Source of the DNA: Symsagittifera roscoffensis
Taxonomy: Eukaryota > Xenacoelomorpha > Acoela > Convolutidae
Direction of reading: 5' to 3'
Assembly (NCBI RefSeq): GCF_963678635.1
Contig: NC_087064.1
Coordinates: 68,064,025 to 68,128,024 of the forward strand
DNA: 64,000 nucleotides
Shown here: positions 1 through 11,365 of the stretch, piece by piece
How the letters are laid out: each line of letters begins with the position of its first letter
How positions within the stretch are numbered: the stretch's first letter is position 1
Made by a program: the position numbers and the translations under genes
Notes under the pieces: generated by a model
What the model was told of the DNA's origin: nothing
Databases searched by the model: none
The model's input: only the letters and a program-made list of their open reading frames with translations

Positions 1-1439
1 GCTTTGAGGCATATATGGAAAGCTCAAATAAAAGCGCTAATATGCGAGCTAGGTCTTTAAGCAGAACCACGGTCATTTTTCAAGGTTATTTTTGACAGAA
101 TCAAAATAAGTATCAGCTCGATCTGGAAACAAAAAAAACGCAGCATTGAAAATAGAAGAATCCTTGGTAGCTTAAATTTGTGAAATAAAATCATAGTTAG
201 CCGCTAATAGAGGCAGTTCAGATTTGAATTTCCTTAAATTTTTGTTGAATAATAGTAAAAATTTGTCTTAAGTAAAGAAAGCGGAGCAAAATTATCGGGA
301 TCGAAGAACTGAATGCTCGAAATTCCCGTTTGACAATCAAAATTTAATATTCAAAAACTAGATAGACATTAAATAGAAAATCTGCCAGGTTTTGCTTTTT
401 ATATATTTGAAAGACATCGATTGGTTGACTAACTTTGCTCATTTGGGTTTTCCTTCGCGAGAACTATAGTCGATGGGCTAGTTTGTGAGATCTTGCATGA
501 GTGATAAGTCTTGAAAGGTCTTGCATGATACGGCATCTGTATTCCAACTTAGCTATCTCACAATTTATTAACATAATCTTTTTAATACATTTCAACAACT
601 GAGTTCATTAGTTTGTTATACTAGTTTGTTTTATTAAAGTTGGAAATGCTAAAAAACATAACTCAGTTTACCCTGGATTGGAAATAAGTTTTAAAAAAAA
701 AAAAACTTTTCTAAAGCCAATTCAATTCTCAAAGCAAAAAATAAGTCAAAAAACTGAAATTTTAATATGCTATCTTAAAAAATAAATTCAGTTTTTTGTT
801 TTATTCACTTTTTACAAAACAAAAGAAAATGTATCTGAAATGCATCTTTGATAATAAAGTTTTTTGTTTTCTGACGAATTTTTTAAACAAACACATTGAG
901 CAATTTTTCATCGGCTATTATCTCGTTTTTGTAAAATGATCTTATTTTGAAAGCTTAGCAAAAAATAACGAGAGATCTTTCAAAATTAAGCAGAACTTTG
1001 TATGACACAGAAATCGCAGTTTGAAAAAATCATCATTTGCTCCATCTTTAAAGTAAAAACTTTTCAACAGCTGTTCGCTGTGTTCAAACCGATTATTTTA
1101 CCAGTTGTTTGCGCAACTCTTACCTAATATCACACAGAGCTTTTCTGAAAAAAGAAAAAAAAATGTTTCCAAAAAAATTAGGCTTTTGTATAACTTTTGA
1201 TATAACTGAGGGTGTTATGGCCATTTTCCTCGTAACTCAAATATGTTCAGTACAATTAGGTTTGAAAGTTAAAATAAATTATACTGTGGATGACAACAGA
1301 TCAATTTGAGGTAACTTAAAAGTACAGCTGTTTATATCAATCGAAACAACAATTAGCTTAAACACACAAAATCACCAAACAGTAATTTGAAGATCAAGCT
1401 ATTTTTCTCCACAGCTACTATGAGTTTTTCAAAAATAAC

Positions 1440-1995
1440 AAGTCTGCTCGTATCACGGCAAAACCCTGAATGTTCCGACTGCTTTTTAAGGTTTATGGAG
1501 CAGTAATAACATGAAAAAATTAAATGTATTAAAACAAATTGGATTATTTTAGTGAGATTTTTTGTGAAAATCATCCCCCACAGGCCAAAATACCTTGAGT
1601 AAAAACTAATAACCTAACTTGTTCGCTCCCAGTAACAAATCAATTATGGCAAATAAGTTTCCTTCAACCAATTTGGAACGATTTCTAAGACGGATTAAAT
1701 CTCCGCTTACGGGCTAGTAGCGCGAAATATATCGCCCGTTAATTGTCCCAAATTGGCCGAAATGGCCACCTTTCAACCCCCATAACTCCATAACTTAACA
1801 AAAAATGATCACAAGTAAAATATTTTTTCAAATTTAAGCTCAGGAAAACAATACCTGATATTAAAAAATGTGGTCAAATTTGATAATAAAAAAATGTGGT
1901 CAAAAACGGCTAGTTATAATTTCGAAGCTTGTCTGAAGAAAAAAAACACCCCGAGCACAAATAATCCGTTACTTTCGTTTGAAAGTCGGATCAAT
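1440..1995 (+). repeat. Dispersed repeat F1 (hairpin-headed family), full-length-like copy
   Basis: Starts with GTCTGCTCGTATCACGGC, followed by AAACCCTGAATGTTCCGACTG, and ends near a GAAAGTCGGA motif. The internal GTTCCGAC at the head and GTCGGAAC at the tail of better copies are inverted repeats. A conserved middle holds 'GACGGATTAAATCTCCGC' and 'AATTGTCCCAAATTGGCC'. Related copies lie at 7085-7830, 7990-8290, 13111-13666, 36908-37438, 47630-47885, 52555-53090 and 58085-58565. No protein is encoded. It is probably a miniature inverted-repeat element, though superfamily and target duplication were not resolved. Confidence 0.7.
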
Positions 1996-3062
1996 AATTG
2001 CCTTAAGAATTTGTTTGCACAGTGTGTATCAGTGTCTTTTTTCTGGGAGCCATTTAGTTAACAGTAACCTAATTATGTTGAATTCAGTTCTATCCTAAAT
2101 AAAAAAAGGTTCTATCATAAATAAGAAAGGATCTTCTCAGGATCTGAAAGCGATCAATCAACAGCAAAAATTACATCAAGTAGTGACTTGTACAGCGTTT
2201 CAGCGATTTGAAAAATAACCGAAAATAATCAAATGGAGCTCAGATTTGGTAAACAAAAGTTTGGTTTCCGTTGTGAGTAATTTTGGTATAGGGGTAAGAA
2301 AGTTATTGTTTTTGGTGTAATATAAGGCTTCTTTGTTAAATTTGATGCTAGTTAAGGCTAGGACAGATATTTAACTGTCAGTCATTCAAAGATGCTGCGT
2401 AATTCTTGTGCGCTACTTCAGAAAAGTTTGCAAGGTTAAATGCTCGATATTTGCACATCTTTAAGCCTTGATAAAATTTTGAGAAGGTTTTACTTGAGCT
2501 AGGTTATCGTGTCTTGAGAAAGTTATTAAAAACTATGATGAACCGATGCAAGAGACTGAAGCCTACAATTTTGACAAGGCACCAGCGGAGCGTTTTTTAG
2601 ATGAGTTGGTAGGTGCTCGCGATCAGCCATTTTACCACCATTGAAGCTTTGGTAGGTTTTTGTGCCTGGATTAGCAAAACACGATTTAAGAATTCTTCCA
2701 AAATGTTCCGGTGTTTTTCGTCATTTTTAAATACGATTCTTTTTAGAAGGCTTGGTTGCTCAATGTGCTGTTGCTCTCGCGCAGTGTGTGCCCGTTTTTT
2801 TCTGTTGATGTGTTGTTTTTTTCCGACTACCGAAGAAGGTGCGGAATGTTTATGTATGAGGGGTTTTTTTTGCTCAGTCAGTGTTTCGACTTTTTAACAA
2901 AACTACTTAGATCATCTGAAAAATGTTTTTGTTTAGAATTTATTTTTTTAATTATATTTTTCATCTGTTTTTTTTGTAAATTATAAGGGTTCTGAAATGG
3001 CTAATATATTGAATTTGAGATAAGGAAATGCGCTATATATTTATATATAGGTATATATATAT

Positions 3063-3168
3063 GCTTGGGGTGGTTTTTAAAGTCCAACAGTTGGTCCAAT
3101 AATTTTTAATTTTAAAGTTGGTCCAACAATTTTTAATTTTAAAGTTGGCCCAACAGTTAAAGTTGATC

Positions 3169-3217
<49 letters not shown>

Positions 3218-3300
3218 TTGGGGTGGTTTTTTAAGTCCAACAGTTGGACCAACAGTTTTTAATTTGAAAGTTGGTCTAACAGTTTTTAATTTTAAAAAAC
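3063..3300. repeat. Minisatellite with GTTGGxCCAAC core
   Basis: Units of about 25-30 bp built from 'AAAGTTGGTCCAACA' and ATTTTTAATTTT recur, and the palindromic core is GTTGGTCCAAC. The block GCTTGGGGTGGTTTTT occurs twice (near 3064 and 3217), on either side of a TA tract. The same structure is present in copy B at about 15711-15933. Confidence 0.7.
3173..3215. repeat. (TA)n microsatellite
   Basis: About 43 bp of alternating TA. The copy-B counterpart at 15825-15846 is about 22 bp, showing length change since duplication. Confidence 0.95.
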
Positions 3301-4540
3301 CAACCCAAACATAAATTACCCGTCACGTTCCTCGAAACTCGCGGTAGCACCAAAAAATTATACGTTATTGCATGTAAGTTATTGAACGTCTTGCTGAAAT
3401 TGACACCCATGCTGTTCAGTTCTGACCTCGCGTTGAAAGGGGCTTTTATGCGATTTTCCGTATTAAGACAATTATCCGTCCTTTTCAGGGTCGTTACCGC
3501 AATTTAAAGTTCAAATAGATCTAACAGGCAGTAAGACTAACGCAAACAAATTTCAAAAATAGCCCATTAAGTCCAAAATAGCCGATTTATGGCAACCAGA
3601 TTATCGTCAGTGTCAGAAGTGTCGTCGCTTAGAACTGCAAAACGGGCTATTTCAGGGATATAATTGCGTTTGATTCTCTAATTTTACAACTCTATACTGG
3701 CATTTGGCTTTGAGTTTTAAAAATATCAGCATTTTGTGAAGCATCGTATGTCATTATCAACACTACGACGGAAGTTAGCGGGCAATTTAAAGCAGTCGCT
3801 TTTATATACCGGTCACCAATGATGGTCAATTTTACCCACTTGTATAAGAAAGTACAATATACTGGAATAAAGATTACATAATAATTATATTTTTTCTTCT
3901 TGCTTCGCTGGTGACAAAACCGAGAAAACAAAAACTTAAAATTTTTTGAAGTTTTTTGAAAGTTCCTCATGAATTTGGATTCATTATGGTTTGTTGAAGT
4001 AATCCAAGGTGCTAATTTATTCAGCAAAAAGATTAACAAAAATTGTGCCCATTGCTTTTATCAAAAATGGAAGGTATCAGAAAAAAAAGACCCAAAAGTG
4101 AAATAGCTAAATATTCGAGATGAGCTATACACGTGCAAGATGAGCATCTTTCAGGTTCATGAATGCTTTTTATTTTGACGGATCTTGTTAATATCCCCCT
4201 TTACATAAGGGGGTAAACTCGTTACAAGATACAAAGGCTCTTTTTCCTTTTCCCCCCCACCTCACACATGCATCAATTTTATGTTGTAACGAGGGGTTTA
4301 CAAGGTTAAATAAGAAGACCAAATTTGTTTGTCATAGCCTAGTCAATTACTCTGTTATGTTAAAGTTCTCTTAGTGTTAGGATTTGTTTTGCTGCATATT
4401 CAGATCAGTTCAAATTTTCTAAAAATTGACTTGAAAAAAATCAGTATTTGGTCATCTAGATAATTTCAAGAAGATTGTTAATGTATTGTCAAACAAGGAT
4501 TATCATTCAAAGCATTTTCCTTTATGTGAAAAATATGTAT

Positions 4541-4950
4541 ACGAAGTGCAAATATGTATACGAAAAATATGTTGTGCTGTATACGAAGTGCATTGGACTT
4601 CGCATCACTATTGTTCTCTTTAGACAACAGTCAGTTTTAATTCAACACAATTACTTTTATTCTTATAATTTAGCGTAGTTAGCTTGAGTATACCAGTGGT
4701 GTTTGAACAATTCTTACTAGAAGGGGCGCGCGCCAAAGCAATTGGCATGTTATCATAACATTTTGCCAAAATTTGATCAAAATAGGGTTTTAAAGTGATT
4801 TAGGAGAGCTCAGAAATGAATTTGGTTAAACTAAAAAAACAAGGTCGACAATTTTTTTTTTCAATAAATCCGACAATTCCACCCCTCCCCCTACCTCGCG
4901 AAATTCTTAGATCTGCCCATTAGAATCAGCAAATAGTTCTGTTTCTGCAG
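4541..4950. other. Presumed GALE upstream intron, no gene seen
   Basis: AT-rich sequence between the end of duplication A and the GALE acceptor. It contains a weak hairpin at 4584-4602 (CGAAGT/ACTTCG) resembling those near 55974 and 58754. Nothing coding was recognised. Confidence 0.5.
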
Positions 4951-5134
4951 GTGCATGGCTGAGTCAGGTTGCAATAACATCATCTTCTCCAGCAGCTGTA
5001 CAGTGTACGGGGAGCCTTCGAGGGAGCAGCTGCCAATCACGGAACAGACACCTGCAGGGGGGTGCACCTGTGCATACGGGAGGACCAAGTACTTCATTGA
5101 GCAGATGCTCTCGGACTACTGCAGGGCAAACGAG
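4951..5134 (+). CDS. GALE: UDP-glucose 4-epimerase, internal exon with catalytic YxxxK
   Basis: GALE interconverts UDP-galactose and UDP-glucose in the cytosolic Leloir pathway and supplies UDP-sugars for glycosylation. This exon follows an acceptor GTTTCTGCAG, starts with the last base of a codon, and reads CMAESGCNNIIFSSSCTVYG, continuing to GGCTCAYGRTKYFIEQMLSD. The SSS segment plus Y-x-x-x-K (YGRTK) is the short-chain dehydrogenase catalytic triad region, matching human Ser132/Tyr157/Lys161. It ends at NE before donor GAG|GTTTGC in phase 0. The N-terminal Rossmann GxxGxxG exons are not seen in 1-4950, so the preceding intron spans at least that distance or the gene is partial. G+C is well above the flanks. 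Confidence 0.95.
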
Positions 5135-5953
5135 GTTTGCATGTCTTTTTTTTTGCTCAGGGTGGTGTTTCGACCCCCACTAAGATATGCTAGGACCAAA
5201 AACTTCCACCAAAAAAAAACAAAGAGGTTAACACCTTGCGAAAAGCGCAGAATATAGGTTTATGGCTGGCTGTAGATACGGAAAACATAATCTCTTAGAA
5301 AAAGTTTGCAAAAAAGCGATAAACAATCTGAAAAAAAAAGAAAGATGCATGAAACAGGCCTGATTGTATCAGAGCAATTGAAACGTAACAACAAAATGCA
5401 AATAATAAATCCTCCGTAACGAAGGCCCTTTTCTTTTTTCTTTAACTTTTAGTCGCATTGCCTGAATGCTTTACAAAATGATATGCTGACTATAATTATC
5501 GTGCTCAAAATATATTTGTTTTTCATAGTTTAACTTATTAGATCGCACGTTACACCAAAAAAGTGGCGTTGTAAGAAACAGGAAAAAACGCTGCAATGAT
5601 CTGAAGTCCTACAAAATCAACTGCTAACAATTCAGTTTTCAGAGTTCAAAATTTTTTTTTACATTTTCGAATTTTTCCTCCATTTTCACGCTTTGATGAC
5701 CTTGGTCAAAATCAAGCAAACAAAAGCAGCGAAGCTAACAAACTCTTCTAAACGCTTCTTCACATCGGAAATCTACCAACACGCAATTTGACAAAACTTT
5801 TAAAAACTCAATAACTTTCACATTAAAACACCAATATATGCAATTCAATTGATGTAAATGCAATTGCAGAGGCACTCTAAGTTCGAGACTATTTTTTTAA
5901 AAATGTTTTCATTATGATGTATGTTATTATCAAAAATTCAATTTTGCTTCTAG
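5135..5953 (+). other. GALE: GALE intron
   Basis: AT-rich 819-bp intron bounded by GT (GTTTGC) and a pyrimidine-rich acceptor TTTTGCTTCTAG. No other feature recognised. Confidence 0.85.
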
Positions 5954-6419
5954 AGTTTCAATGCAGTCAATCTCCGGTACTTCAACCCGGTCGGAGCTCA
6001 CGAGTCCGGCACTATAGGCGAAGATCCGACCGGAGTTCCGAACTGTTTGATGCCTTTCGTAGCACAAGTGGCCACTGGCCGAAGAGCCGAGTTGGGTGTT
6101 TTCGGGAACGACTACGACACTCCCGACGGGACTGCAATTCGCGACTACGTGCACGTTGTAGACATTGCAATTGGACATGTGGCTGCCCTCGAAAAACTAA
6201 TCGACAACTCTCTGAAAAAGTTTTTAATTTACAATCTAGGAACTGGGAAAGGACACTCGGTGTTAGAGGTCGTGGAGGCGTTCCGGAAAGCGTCAGGAGC
6301 CGAGATCCCCTATGTCATCAAGCCGAGACGGGAGGGCGATGCAACCGAAGTGTATGCCGACTGCTCTTTGGCTAAGCGAGATTTAGGCTGGGAAGCCACC
6401 CGTGATCTGGAAACCATGT
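5954..6419 (+). CDS. GALE: UDP-glucose 4-epimerase, large exon (substrate-binding region)
   Basis: Phase-0 start after TTGCTTCTAG, reading SFNAVNLRYFNPVGAHESG and on through GEDPTGVPNCLMPFVAQVA, FGNDYDTPDGTAIRDYVHV, YNLGTGKGHSVLEVVEAF and RREGDATEVYADCSLAKRDL to ETM. These are the highly conserved UDP-sugar-binding blocks of the family. At the site aligned with E. coli Tyr299 and human Cys307 this protein has Val (codon 6350-6352); a small residue here is associated with acceptance of UDP-GlcNAc/GalNAc. The exon probably ends in phase 1 at 6419 before GTGAGC. Reading through would add 16 unrelated residues to a stop at 6469, which is less likely because a matching last exon follows. Confidence 0.95.
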
Positions 6420-6843
6420 GTGAGCATAAGTTTTACGGCCACAAGAATATTTTTTTTGGTCTGAAATAACATTTATACAAGTTTATCCAGTGCGCAATCA
6501 GAATAAAAAGATAGATCCTGTGCCTATACTAACAAAAAAAAGAATAAAAAATATCCCCTGCCCCCACCCCTGAATGTTGTTAACCACTGGTTAAATAACT
6601 TGTAGTTAACGAGACTCAAAAAACTGAAAAAAAAATCCTCTACGCCACGTTTCTAACGAACGCAAAAGAGCTCAAACTAATGTGAAAGCCCTTCCCAAAT
6701 AATAATTAAACCTTGGTTTCAGAATATACTTGCAAGCTTCAATTTGTCAAAAAAAATAAACATTATTCGGCTATGATGACTCCCCCACCAAAATACCAGC
6801 AAAAATTTTATAAGCAGTTTTAAAAAACAATTAATTATTATAG
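6420..6843 (+). other. GALE: GALE last intron
   Basis: 424-bp AT-rich intron from GTGAGC to ATTATTATAG. The phase-1 donor and the acceptor together rebuild a Cys codon (T+GC). Confidence 0.75.
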
Positions 6844-6944
6844 GCAGAGATTTCTGGACGTGGCAGAGTAAAAACCCAGAAGGCTACAGACAGACGGAAA
6901 AAGATGTAAAGGACAGACGTTTCATTAGTTGTCCCAAATTGTAG
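6844..6944 (+). CDS. GALE: UDP-glucose 4-epimerase, terminal exon
   Basis: Too short to stand out as an open frame, but after the acceptor TTATTATAG it reads, in phase 1 with the previous exon, C-RDFWTWQSKNPEGYRQTEK and ends at TAG 6942-6944. The W-x-W-Q-x-x-x-P-x-G-Y/F pattern is the conserved C-terminus of GALE (bacterial and animal enzymes end with a similar WxWQ..NPxGY block). The tail is about 16 residues longer than in human GALE. Together the three exons give roughly the C-terminal two-thirds of the enzyme. No clear AATAAA follows closely. Confidence 0.85.
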
Positions 6945-7084
6945 CCGAATGAGTTCTGACAAAACTAGTTTCTGCATGTTTTGCGCTAGTTCTGCAATGG
7001 AGAAGATTAATTTTACTTTAAAGGTTTCTTTTAACGCAAAAAAAACGTTGAACACAAAAAAGTTTTTTCAAACTAGATGATTAA

Positions 7085-7830
7085 GTTCACTGCTCGTACC
7101 AGGGCGAAGCCTTGAATGTTCCGACTGCCTTTTAAGCTCTATGGAACAGTGTTTACCTCAAAAGTGTTTTTTTTTTCAGAAAACAAATTTTGATTTCTTC
7201 CAAGGTTTTTTTTTGAAAACCATCCTCTATCGGCACAAGCTGAGTGGAGAACAAACTGATATCGTTCGCTTTAGCAAACTGTCAAATTGACCAAATAGCA
7301 TGTTTCAATTCAATATTGAACGATTTTGTAGACGGATCAAATTTCCACTTACGCGTCAGTAGCTCAAAATACATCGCACGTTAATGATCGGAAACTGGCT
7401 ATAAAGATAATCTTCAAACGATAAACCGATAAATCACTTGAGTAAGAACAACAAAATCTATCGGATTTTCTTAAAAAATAAACTTGATGAAGTTCATCAT
7501 TTTGTCTATAATTTGTAAATTTTGTGCGTAGCATTGATAATTTTGCTAGCTTTTTTTCGATTAGCCCAAAAAATTAATACTCGTCGGGTTTTTTGATCAG
7601 ATTTTTCTTGGACCATTCTTTTTATTGCTCCACCTTCCTCTAAACCCTATCTTTCTACTAAAAACACTGGTGAAATTTTTTGTAAATTTGAACTGAGGAT
7701 AACAAAGCCTTTTGGGAGCTATACAAACAATTCCTGCAAAAATGCTGGTTTAACAGTCGAATTTTGTCTGGAGAAAAAAAAACTACGCCGAGTACAAATG
7801 ATTCTTTTTTTCTTTGAAAGTCGGAACATC
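7085..7830 (+). repeat. Dispersed repeat F1, diverged copy
   Basis: Head CTGCTCGTACCAGGGCGAAG followed by CCTTGAATGTTCCGACTGCC, a middle with 'GACGGATCAAATTTCCACTT', and a tail with GAAAGTCGGAAC near 7820. It lies just downstream of the GALE terminal exon and is followed by a partial copy in the opposite orientation. Confidence 0.6.
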
Positions 7831-7989
7831 AAATTTTTGCACTGATATCGGCAACAGGCCCTCTTCCAGAGTTTGTCAATTAGTTTTTCTGGTAACCAAA
7901 GAGAGTGAAATAAGGTTTTTACTTGGTTGTGTTTTCTTCTTTCGAAGGAAATGACGGAGTTTAAAAAAAATTTCTCGTGGTTTAAAATT

Positions 7990-8290
7990 GACAACATTTG
8001 CAATTTTGGACAATCAACGCGCTATATTTTCATTCTAGTAACGCTTAAGCGGAGGTTTAATCTGTCTTAGGAATCGTTCAAACTGAAGTAAGACGTGACT
8101 TTCAAAATTTTGCTATATACATTATATAGATTTTTTTTTACTTTAAATAGCGAGTGAGGCGATAATTTTTAGGAAAAAAAACTAAAAATTGAAATTTTTT
8201 CTTATCTTTTAAGCAAAGACTAATCCATAGACTTTTTAGTAAAGTAGAAACACTCAAGGCTTTGCCCTGATACGAGCAGTCTTGTTAGTT
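7990..8290 (-). repeat. Dispersed repeat F1, inverted partial copy
   Basis: Reverse orientation of the family: GGACAATCAACGCGC, then GCGGAGGTTTAATCTGTC, ending with CAAGGCTTTGCCCTGATACG and AGCAGTC at about 8250-8285. With 7085-7830 it forms a head-to-head inverted pair of about 1.2 kb. Confidence 0.6.
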
Positions 8291-9639
8291 TTGTATACAT
8301 CATCCGAGTGTTGAGCTACAAACTTTTGACCAAAATCATTCGTTTCCACTTTGGTAACTTTGCGATCGAATTATAAGTCTTTCAAAGTTACAATATGCCC
8401 AAAATGTTGAATTTATTTATCGTTTTTAGCATTTTTCGATTTTCTTTGATTCGAGTTCTGTGCAAAAACGCATCACGCTATTTGAGCTCGCCAAACGAAT
8501 CCGCACACTAGTGGTTTTTGGGGAACCTTAATTATTTTCTAAAGGCGCTTTTGGCGGAAATATACGCTAAATTAAAGGGTAGAGCGAGCGCCAGTAAACG
8601 CATTGCTTTTAAAATTTTTGTAAAAAATCCTTAAAACGTTGTTTTAGACCTGTTTCTCTCTTGTAAAAACTTGCTCGCAGCTCCGATTTTTTTCTGGAAC
8701 GGGGCGTTAACAAAATTTAGTAAAAATTTACTTTGGCCGGCCTCAAAAAAGTATGGTGCCGCAAGAATTGATTAGTTACCATCAGAATGATTCGATGTTC
8801 ATGTCATATCAAAGACCTTTCTGTCATAATTCGAAGAGCAGTAACATTTTTGAAGACTTTGGTTTGATAGTTTTGACTTTTAGTTCAATTTTGAGCAAAA
8901 AAGCGAGAACAAAAACTTTTTTGAGTCGTAAAAACTTAATTTTACTACAATGAATTTAATTTTTGAAAATCTTCTAGCGCCTATTTGGAAAAAAACTTTT
9001 GATAAAATTTGATTTGATGAAAACTTGAGCCATATATGCGTATAATTACTAAAACAATTGATTATGCTTAAATTCTAGGTTTTCGTTCTGATCCCTTCAT
9101 CCCACACCGGACAAAAACAGCACAAGTGAAATTGTGGTTGGAACTAAATGCACAACAACCGGCTAACTTATACTTTTATACTGTTTACATTTTTTGAAGC
9201 TAAAATAAGCAGATTGAATTGAATTGGAGCATCCAGGGTTTTAATTTGAGCAGAGCAGTTTTGTTCTAATGTCAAAAATTAATCCTAAGCTAGGCACATG
9301 AATCCTATTATATCTCTGATCAAAAAAGAACATGTTTTTACACGGTGTTGCCAGTTTTGTCAAAACCCGATTAGGTTTTAGCAAAAAAAACGTGAAGTTT
9401 TCAGCAATCAAATTTTTTGATAAATGCTCTGACCATTCACTGAGCGAAATTGAACTATCGCCTAGGATTCTTCGTCAACAAAGAATCTTTGGGAAGCGAT
9501 TTTTTTTATTTTAAAATCATTTTAGATAGTTTGAATTGAAAGTGAACCAAAATAAAAAACGCCTTCAATAGAGCTTTTGAAAAATGTCTTGAAAAATGTT
9601 TTTCTGTTTACATTTTTACAGTGCTGGCTTGTTGGAGCC
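8291..9639. other. AT-rich intergenic DNA, no gene seen
   Basis: No coding or structured feature recognised between repeat copies. Confidence 0.5.
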
Positions 9640-10009
9640 TTGTTTGCTACTTGCAGGGGCGGATGTAGAATTTGTTACTTGCATTGGCGGATTTTCAAAA
9701 AATTTGAAAAACTTAGTCGACCTTTTTTCATGTCGAGCAAAATGGTTTTCTAAGCTCCCCCAAATCACTACAAGGACCCCATTTTGACTAAATTTTCTGC
9801 GCCGCAGGCAAACTTTTGTATTAACCGGCCATAAAAGTCGTTTGTCGGCACTTTTTGGAAAAAGTTTACCAAAAAATTGCGTTTTTTTTGGTGCGCGTCC
9901 CCCATCCTCAAATTAAGTGTATTTTGGCACCAACGTTATCTTTAAACAAATTTTAGGGTCTGTCAACCAAAAATGATAGATCAAAATAGTACAGAAGGGG
10001 ACCCTTTGG
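9640..10009. repeat. Dispersed repeat F2, left part, interrupted by palindromic element
   Basis: Begins near GCAGGGGCGGATGTAGAATT and runs through TTTTCTGCGCCGCAGGCAA and TCAAAATAGTACAGAAGGGG to ACCCTTTGG. It resumes at 11288-11365 (CTGCAGGGGTCGAATCGCTG, CCCCAAATCCGCTGGTGG). The uninterrupted relative is at 41360-41935. A related start (CAGGGGCGGATCTAGGATTT) is at 50402. Confidence 0.7.
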
Positions 10010-10207
10010 CCCGGGTTGACCAAAAATGCTAGTCATACAATTTCCATATATGGAAAAATGCTAGTCATACAATTTCCATATATGAAAAAATACTAATCAT
10101 AGACCTTTCATGCAATTTTCTGTACGTATGGAATTGCATGGAAAGTGTATGACTAGCATTTTTCAATATATGGAAATTGTATGACTAGCATTTTTGGTCA
10201 ACCCGGG
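10010..10207. mobile_element. Palindromic element F3, short copy
   Basis: A 198-bp inverted repeat. The left end CCCGGGTTGACCAAAAATGC and the right end GCATTTTTGGTCAACCCGGG are exact complements, followed inward by TAGTCATACAATTTCCATATA. Similarity of the arms extends over at least 40 bp. It carries a perfect CArG box CCATATATGG at 10044-10053. No coding capacity; the fold-back form suggests a miniature inverted-repeat or Foldback-type element. Confidence 0.8.
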
Positions 10208-10236
10208 TGAGGGAACTCGAAAAGAGCCATTTGCTC

Positions 10237-11287
10237 CCCGGGATGAGCAAAAACACTAGTCATACAATTTCCATATATGGAAAAATGCTAGTGATACACA
10301 TTCCATACAATTCCATACGTACAGAAAATTGCATGAAAGGACTATGATTAGTATTTTTTTCATATATGGAATTTATATGACTAGCATTTTTCCATAAACC
10401 AAAAATATTGATTTTTTACATTTTAATTTCTCAAAATTTTTCGGTTGTGTTCGTAAGCCGAACACAAATGACATAAACCTTGATTACTCAAACGTAGTAA
10501 CCAACGGTTTGGCCGTCTGGTATTAAAAATGCATTGGAAACAGCTTGACATGTGTTACTACTGTCTCAGACAAATAACATAACGAAAGTAATGAACTTTT
10601 AAATTTTGGCAATAATTTTCAAAGATGATTATTTCTAGAATTTGAGTTTTTAAATTACCAGACATTAATCAAGGCATAAAAAAACATGTCGTACAAAAGA
10701 AAGAGGAATTTTAAGCGTTTTTGAAAAAAATAATAAATTTCGCATGCAAAATTTTTTTTTTCAAAAAGTGTTTGTTTGAATACGAAAATCAATTTGCGGT
10801 TGAAAAAAAAACCAAAACAAATTTTTGGGGGCAATTTCAAAAATTTTTTGTCGCCTTCAAAAAAATGCTAGTCATACAATTTCCATATATGGAAACTGTA
10901 TGACTAGTGTTTTTTTTCAGAAAACAAAAATTTAAAAAAAGTCTAAGTTTTCAGTCGTAGCAGCCCAAAAAAGCCAGCAGTTGAATTGCCAGCAGTTGAA
11001 TTGATTGATCAAAGCTTTTTTTCACAAAAAAAAATTTTAAGAAAATTCTAATCGTACAATTTCCATATATGGAAATTGTATGGTTAGCAATTTTTTTCAT
11101 ACCATTTTTTTCCCTTTTTTTATGAAGAGATACCAATTTTGATACCAAATAACTATAAAATACCTTTGAAATTCGATTAAACTCATTTTGCAAAAGTGTA
11201 TGAAATTTGTATGACTAGCAATTTTCCATAGACTAAGTGTATGAAATTGTATGATTAGCATTTTCGGTCTATGGAGGTCAACCCGGG
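10237..11287. mobile_element. Palindromic element F3, long copy
   Basis: Bounded by CCCGGGATGAGCAAAAACAC on the left and GGTCAACCCGGG on the right. The interior holds unique sequence shared with 25094-25715 (for example 'GATTACTCAAACGTAGTAAC' and ATTTGCGGTTGAAAAAAAAA) and two further hairpins centred on CCATATATGG (10866-10911 and about 11049-11090). Three perfect CArG boxes are seen at 10271, 10883 and 11063. It lacks a transposase. Confidence 0.7.
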
Positions 11288-11365
11288 GGGTCTGCAGGGG
11301 TCGAATCGCTGAGGGGAAGGGAAGCGTTCGTCCCCTCCCCAAATCCGCTGGTGGCTACTTGGACG
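11288..11365. repeat. Dispersed repeat F2, right part
   Basis: Continuation of the F2 copy beyond the inserted palindromic element: GGTCGAATCGCTGAGGGGAA and ATCCGCTGGTGGCTACTTGG match 41865-41925. Confidence 0.65.

Larger units (their letters stand above)
1..4540. repeat. Segmental duplication, copy A
   Basis: This segment is almost base-for-base the same as 11672-17170, apart from rare single-base differences, a shorter TA tract in copy B and one 969-bp insertion present only in copy B. Identity begins at the first base of the window, so the left boundary of copy A is not visible. It stops abruptly after position 4540, where copy A continues into the GALE intron and copy B continues into different DNA. 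No host exon was recognised inside. The segment holds a hairpin-headed repeat (1440-1995), a GTTGGxCCAAC minisatellite (3063-3300) and TA tracts. Open frames of 60-115 codons here show no recognisable domain. Confidence 0.93.

Noticed and set aside
3692-4039. 115-codon minus-strand frame, repeated at 16323-16670
   Set aside because: It is preserved only because the whole segment is duplicated. There is no domain, no splice context and an AT-driven composition.
6420-6469. Read-through C-terminus for GALE (EHKFYGHKNIFFGLK)
   Set aside because: No similarity to the family end, whereas 6844-6944 gives a conserved WxWQ..NPxGY terminus in the right phase.
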